Of a DNA stretch of 64,000 bases, positions 61,852 to 64,000 are shown in pieces; within the stretch, counting starts at the first letter, position 1, and each line of letters opens with the position of its first letter. Origin of the DNA: Silicimonas algicola (GTDB taxonomy: Bacteria > Pseudomonadota > Alphaproteobacteria > Rhodobacterales > Rhodobacteraceae); assembly GCF_003148765.1 (NCBI RefSeq), contig NZ_QGGV01000009.1, forward strand, positions 62,001 through 126,000. The letters are read 5' to 3'. Under the pieces are notes generated by a model, which was not told the origin of the DNA, searched no databases, and saw only the letters and a list, made by a program, of their open reading frames with translations. The translations under genes and the position numbers were made by a program.

Positions 61852-64000
61852 ATGGACCTGTCGAACCAACTGGCCTCCGAGCGCCGCGCCCGGCTCGCGG
61901 CCGAGCGGCTTCTCCAGCAGATGAAGTCCGAACTCTACCAGGCCAACGAAAGCCTGTCGCTTCACGCCCGCCACCTGTCGAGCGAGATCGCGGTGACGCA
62001 GGAAGAGGTGGCGAGCGTCCGGACCGAGGCGGCCCTGCTTCAGGAACGGTATGACCGCGCGCAGCAAAACCTGCGCACCGCCGAAAGCGCGATCACCATC
62101 GCCGAGCGGCGGCTGTGGGACTCGCTTGAAACGATCCGCGACGGCTTCGCGGTCTTCGGTCCCGACGACGTGCTGATTGCGGCGAACCGCGCCTATCTCG
62201 CGATCTTCGACGGGCTCGAGATGGTGCGGCCCGGCATCGCGCTGTCCGAGCTTTTCGCTCTTCTGGCTGAGGAAGGCATCGTCGACACCGGCCGCATCAA
62301 GGCGGCGACGTGGAAGCAGAAGATGCTGGACCGGCTCAAGGCCAACCGCATCGAAAGCGCGGTCCTCAAGGTCTGGAACGGAACCTATATCAAGCTCATC
62401 GACCGCCGCACGCGCGATGGGGACCTCGTCACGCTGGCGCTCAACATCACCGACCAGATCGAGCGCGAGCATGCCCTGCAAGAGGCGAGCCAACGCGCCG
62501 AAGCGGCGAACCGCGCCAAGTCGGCCTTCCTCGCCAACATGAGCCACGAGATCCGGACGCCCATGAACGGCGTGATCGGAATGGCCGACCTTCTGGCCGA
62601 GACCGACCTCGACGACGAGCAGCGCGCCTATATCGACACCATCCGCACCTCGGGCGAGGCGCTTCTGGTCATCATCAACGACGTGCTCGACTATTCCAAG
62701 ATCGAGGCCGACAAGGTCAGTCTGAAGGCGCGGCCGTTCGATCTGGAACGCTGCATCCACGACGTCGTCATGCTGCTCAGCCCCAGTGCGTCGGACAAGG
62801 GGCTTCAGATCGCCGTCGACTACGACCTCTTCATGCCGACGAGCTATCTGGGCGACGCGGGACGGATCCGGCAGGTGCTGACCAACCTCGTGGGCAATGC
62901 CATCAAGTTCACGTCCGAAGGGCATGTCGCGATCCGCGTCGTGGGGCTGCCGGTCGAAGCCGATACCGAGTACCGCATCCACCTCACGGTCGAGGATACC
63001 GGCGTCGGCATCCCCTCCGACAAGCTGGGCGACATTTTCCGCGAATTTCACCAGGTCGAGAACGACCGTGACAGAACTCACGACGGTACCGGCCTGGGTC
63101 TTGCGATCACGCGTCGGCTGATCGAGCTGATGAAGGGCGACGTCTGGGTCGACAGCGAAGCAGGGCAGGGGTCGGTCTTCGGCTTCCAGATCACGCTTCC
63201 GATCGTCGAGGACGCGGCTTCGGACGAGGTTTCGGCGCCCGGATGGATGCACCGCGCCATCGTCCTCGATCGCGACGGCATGAACCGCGACATTCTCATC
63301 AAGCAACTCGGGCTGATGGGCCTCCGCTCGGTCGTGGCGGCGTCGAGGCAGGAAATCGACGCGCTTCCGCCGGGACCCGAGGACATCGTTTTCATCGGCA
63401 GCGACGCGGCCGAAGACGTCGAGGTCTTTGCAACCGATGTGTCCGCCCATCACCGCCCTGCTGCGATCTTCCTCGTGACCGACACCATCGGACGGATGCC
63501 GAAAGGCCAGACCGCCTTCGCGGGCGCCCTGCAACGCCCCGTCTTGCGCGCCGAGATGCTGCGCGTCCTGCGCTCGGTCCTCCCCCCGGAGCCTCAGAGT
63601 CAGCCAGAGGCTGAGGGCGATTTTACGCCCGCCGTCCTGGTCGATATGCCCGTCCTGGGTCCCGTCACCTCTGATACGACCCCCGACGACGACAGCGCTC
63701 AACTCGATGCGTGTTTCGACGCGACAGAACCCGAATTCGACCTCGTCGACACGCCACCCCGGGAGACCGGACCCCGCCTCGCGCGCGTTCTCGTGGCCGA
63801 GGACAACCGAACCAACCGCATGGTCATCGAAAAGATGCTCAAATCCCTGAGCATCGACCTCGTCTTCGCCGAAAACGGACAGGAGCTGGTCGACATCTTC
63901 CAGTGGTGGCGGCCCGATATCGTCTTCACCGACATCTCGATGCCGCGCATGGACGGAAAGGAGGCCGCGCGCCGCATACGTCGCATCGAGGCCTCGGAAG
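61852..64000 (+). CDS. Hybrid sensor histidine kinase/response regulator, C-terminus off the window
   Basis: 716 residues visible from ATG 61852; open to the right edge. No membrane span: an N-terminal coiled coil (about 1-80, [20 protein letters not shown]), a PAS-like domain (about 85-205, [20 protein letters not shown]), DHp with [14 protein letters not shown] (His near 233), ATPase with N-box [13 protein letters not shown]1 EDTGVGIP and G2 [10 protein letters not shown] receiver-like region lacking a clear Asp follows, then a second receiver ([18 protein letters not shown], phosphoacceptor in [12 protein letters not shown]) cut by the edge. Soluble hybrid kinase of the ArcB/BarA organisation; a phosphotransfer domain may follow outside the window. 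Confidence 0.9.
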   Translation, partial: MDLSNQLASERRARLAAERLLQQMKSELYQANESLSLHARHLSSEIAVTQEEVASVRTEAALLQERYDRAQQNLRTAESAITIAERRLWDSLETIRDGFAVFGPDDVLIAANRAYLAIFDGLEMVRPGIALSELFALLAEEGIVDTGRIKAATWKQKMLDRLKANRIESAVLKVWNGTYIKLIDRRTRDGDLVTLALNITDQIEREHALQEASQRAEAANRAKSAFLANMSHEIRTPMNGVIGMADLLAETDLDDEQRAYIDTIRTSGEALLVIINDVLDYSKIEADKVSLKARPFDLERCIHDVVMLLSPSASDKGLQIAVDYDLFMPTSYLGDAGRIRQVLTNLVGNAIKFTSEGHVAIRVVGLPVEADTEYRIHLTVEDTGVGIPSDKLGDIFREFHQVENDRDRTHDGTGLGLAITRRLIELMKGDVWVDSEAGQGSVFGFQITLPIVEDAASDEVSAPGWMHRAIVLDRDGMNRDILIKQLGLMGLRSVVAASRQEIDALPPGPEDIVFIGSDAAEDVEVFATDVSAHHRPAAIFLVTDTIGRMPKGQTAFAGALQRPVLRAEMLRVLRSVLPPEPQSQPEAEGDFTPAVLVDMPVLGPVTSDTTPDDDSAQLDACFDATEPEFDLVDTPPRETGPRLARVLVAEDNRTNRMVIEKMLKSLSIDLVFAENGQELVDIFQWWRPDIVFTDISMPRMDGKEAARRIRRIEASE

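Noticed and set aside
61816-63702. 628-codon open frame on the minus strand
   Set aside because: Antisense of the hybrid kinase, which shows all kinase motifs in the plus frame.
1-64000. CRISPR array, rRNA operon or complete insertion sequence
   Set aside because: I looked for regularly spaced repeats, rRNA sequence and transposase motifs with terminal repeats and saw none.

Overview
The window looks like an alphaproteobacterial chromosome of the Rhodobacterales (Roseobacter/Paracoccus) type. The evidence is a MipZ division ATPase, a class I PHA synthase/intracellular depolymerase/phasin cluster, sorbitol/mannitol (Smo/MtlK-type) uptake and oxidation genes, a DUF3572 protein, a PleD-like diguanylate cyclase and an ECF sigma operon with an EF-hand protein. 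All assignments come from reading the translated sequence; no database search was run.

1 to 14 kb holds an unusual surface-polymer module. Three giant proteins carry the signatures of the poly-gamma-glutamate capsule machinery: a CapC/PgsC-like membrane protein with two CapC-like halves and a long soluble tail (257-3400), a secreted CapA/PgsA-like protein (3404-5695) and a CapB/PgsB-like Mur-ligase-type ATPase of about 1,410 residues with a long helical-repeat front (9186-13418). A fourth membrane-anchored protein runs off the left edge. Between the divergent arms sit a CHASE2-type sensor with a degenerate histidine-kinase core (6058-8640) and a single-domain receiver (8657-9022). This module is my main candidate for an undescribed system.

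14 to 25 kb is an accessory region. It contains decayed gene fragments, a tRNA-Thr(CGT) remnant, a terminase-small-subunit-like gene, an HNH endonuclease, a 1,231-residue RecD-like helicase with a PD-(D/E)XK nuclease tail (a possible defence locus), an AlpA-type regulator with small partners and a P4-type integrase with a TTG start at its right end.

25 to 36 kb: a short-chain dehydrogenase, the CbpA/CbpM co-chaperone pair, then an envelope-modification cluster (two ArnT-like GT39 enzymes, a PAP2 phosphatase, a GT2 polyprenyl-phosphate sugar transferase, a LpxB-N-domain small membrane protein) followed by an OmpR/sensor kinase pair. 35 to 44 kb: a polyol catabolic operon (HAD phosphatase, SorC-type regulator, ABC transporter EFGK, mannitol 2-dehydrogenase) with a clear promoter/operator, plus a Gfo/Idh/MocA oxidoreductase facing it. 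44 to 46 kb: a two-TM unknown protein and mipZ.

46 to 53 kb: a creatinase gene followed by a polyamine-type ABC importer with a DUF1330 gene inside the operon. 52.7 to 56.6 kb: phasin, phaC and divergent phaZ with TGC/GCA palindromes that look like PhaR sites. 56.6 to 64 kb: DUF3572, a PleD-like cyclase, an ECF sigma operon, phaA, and a hybrid sensor kinase cut by the right edge.
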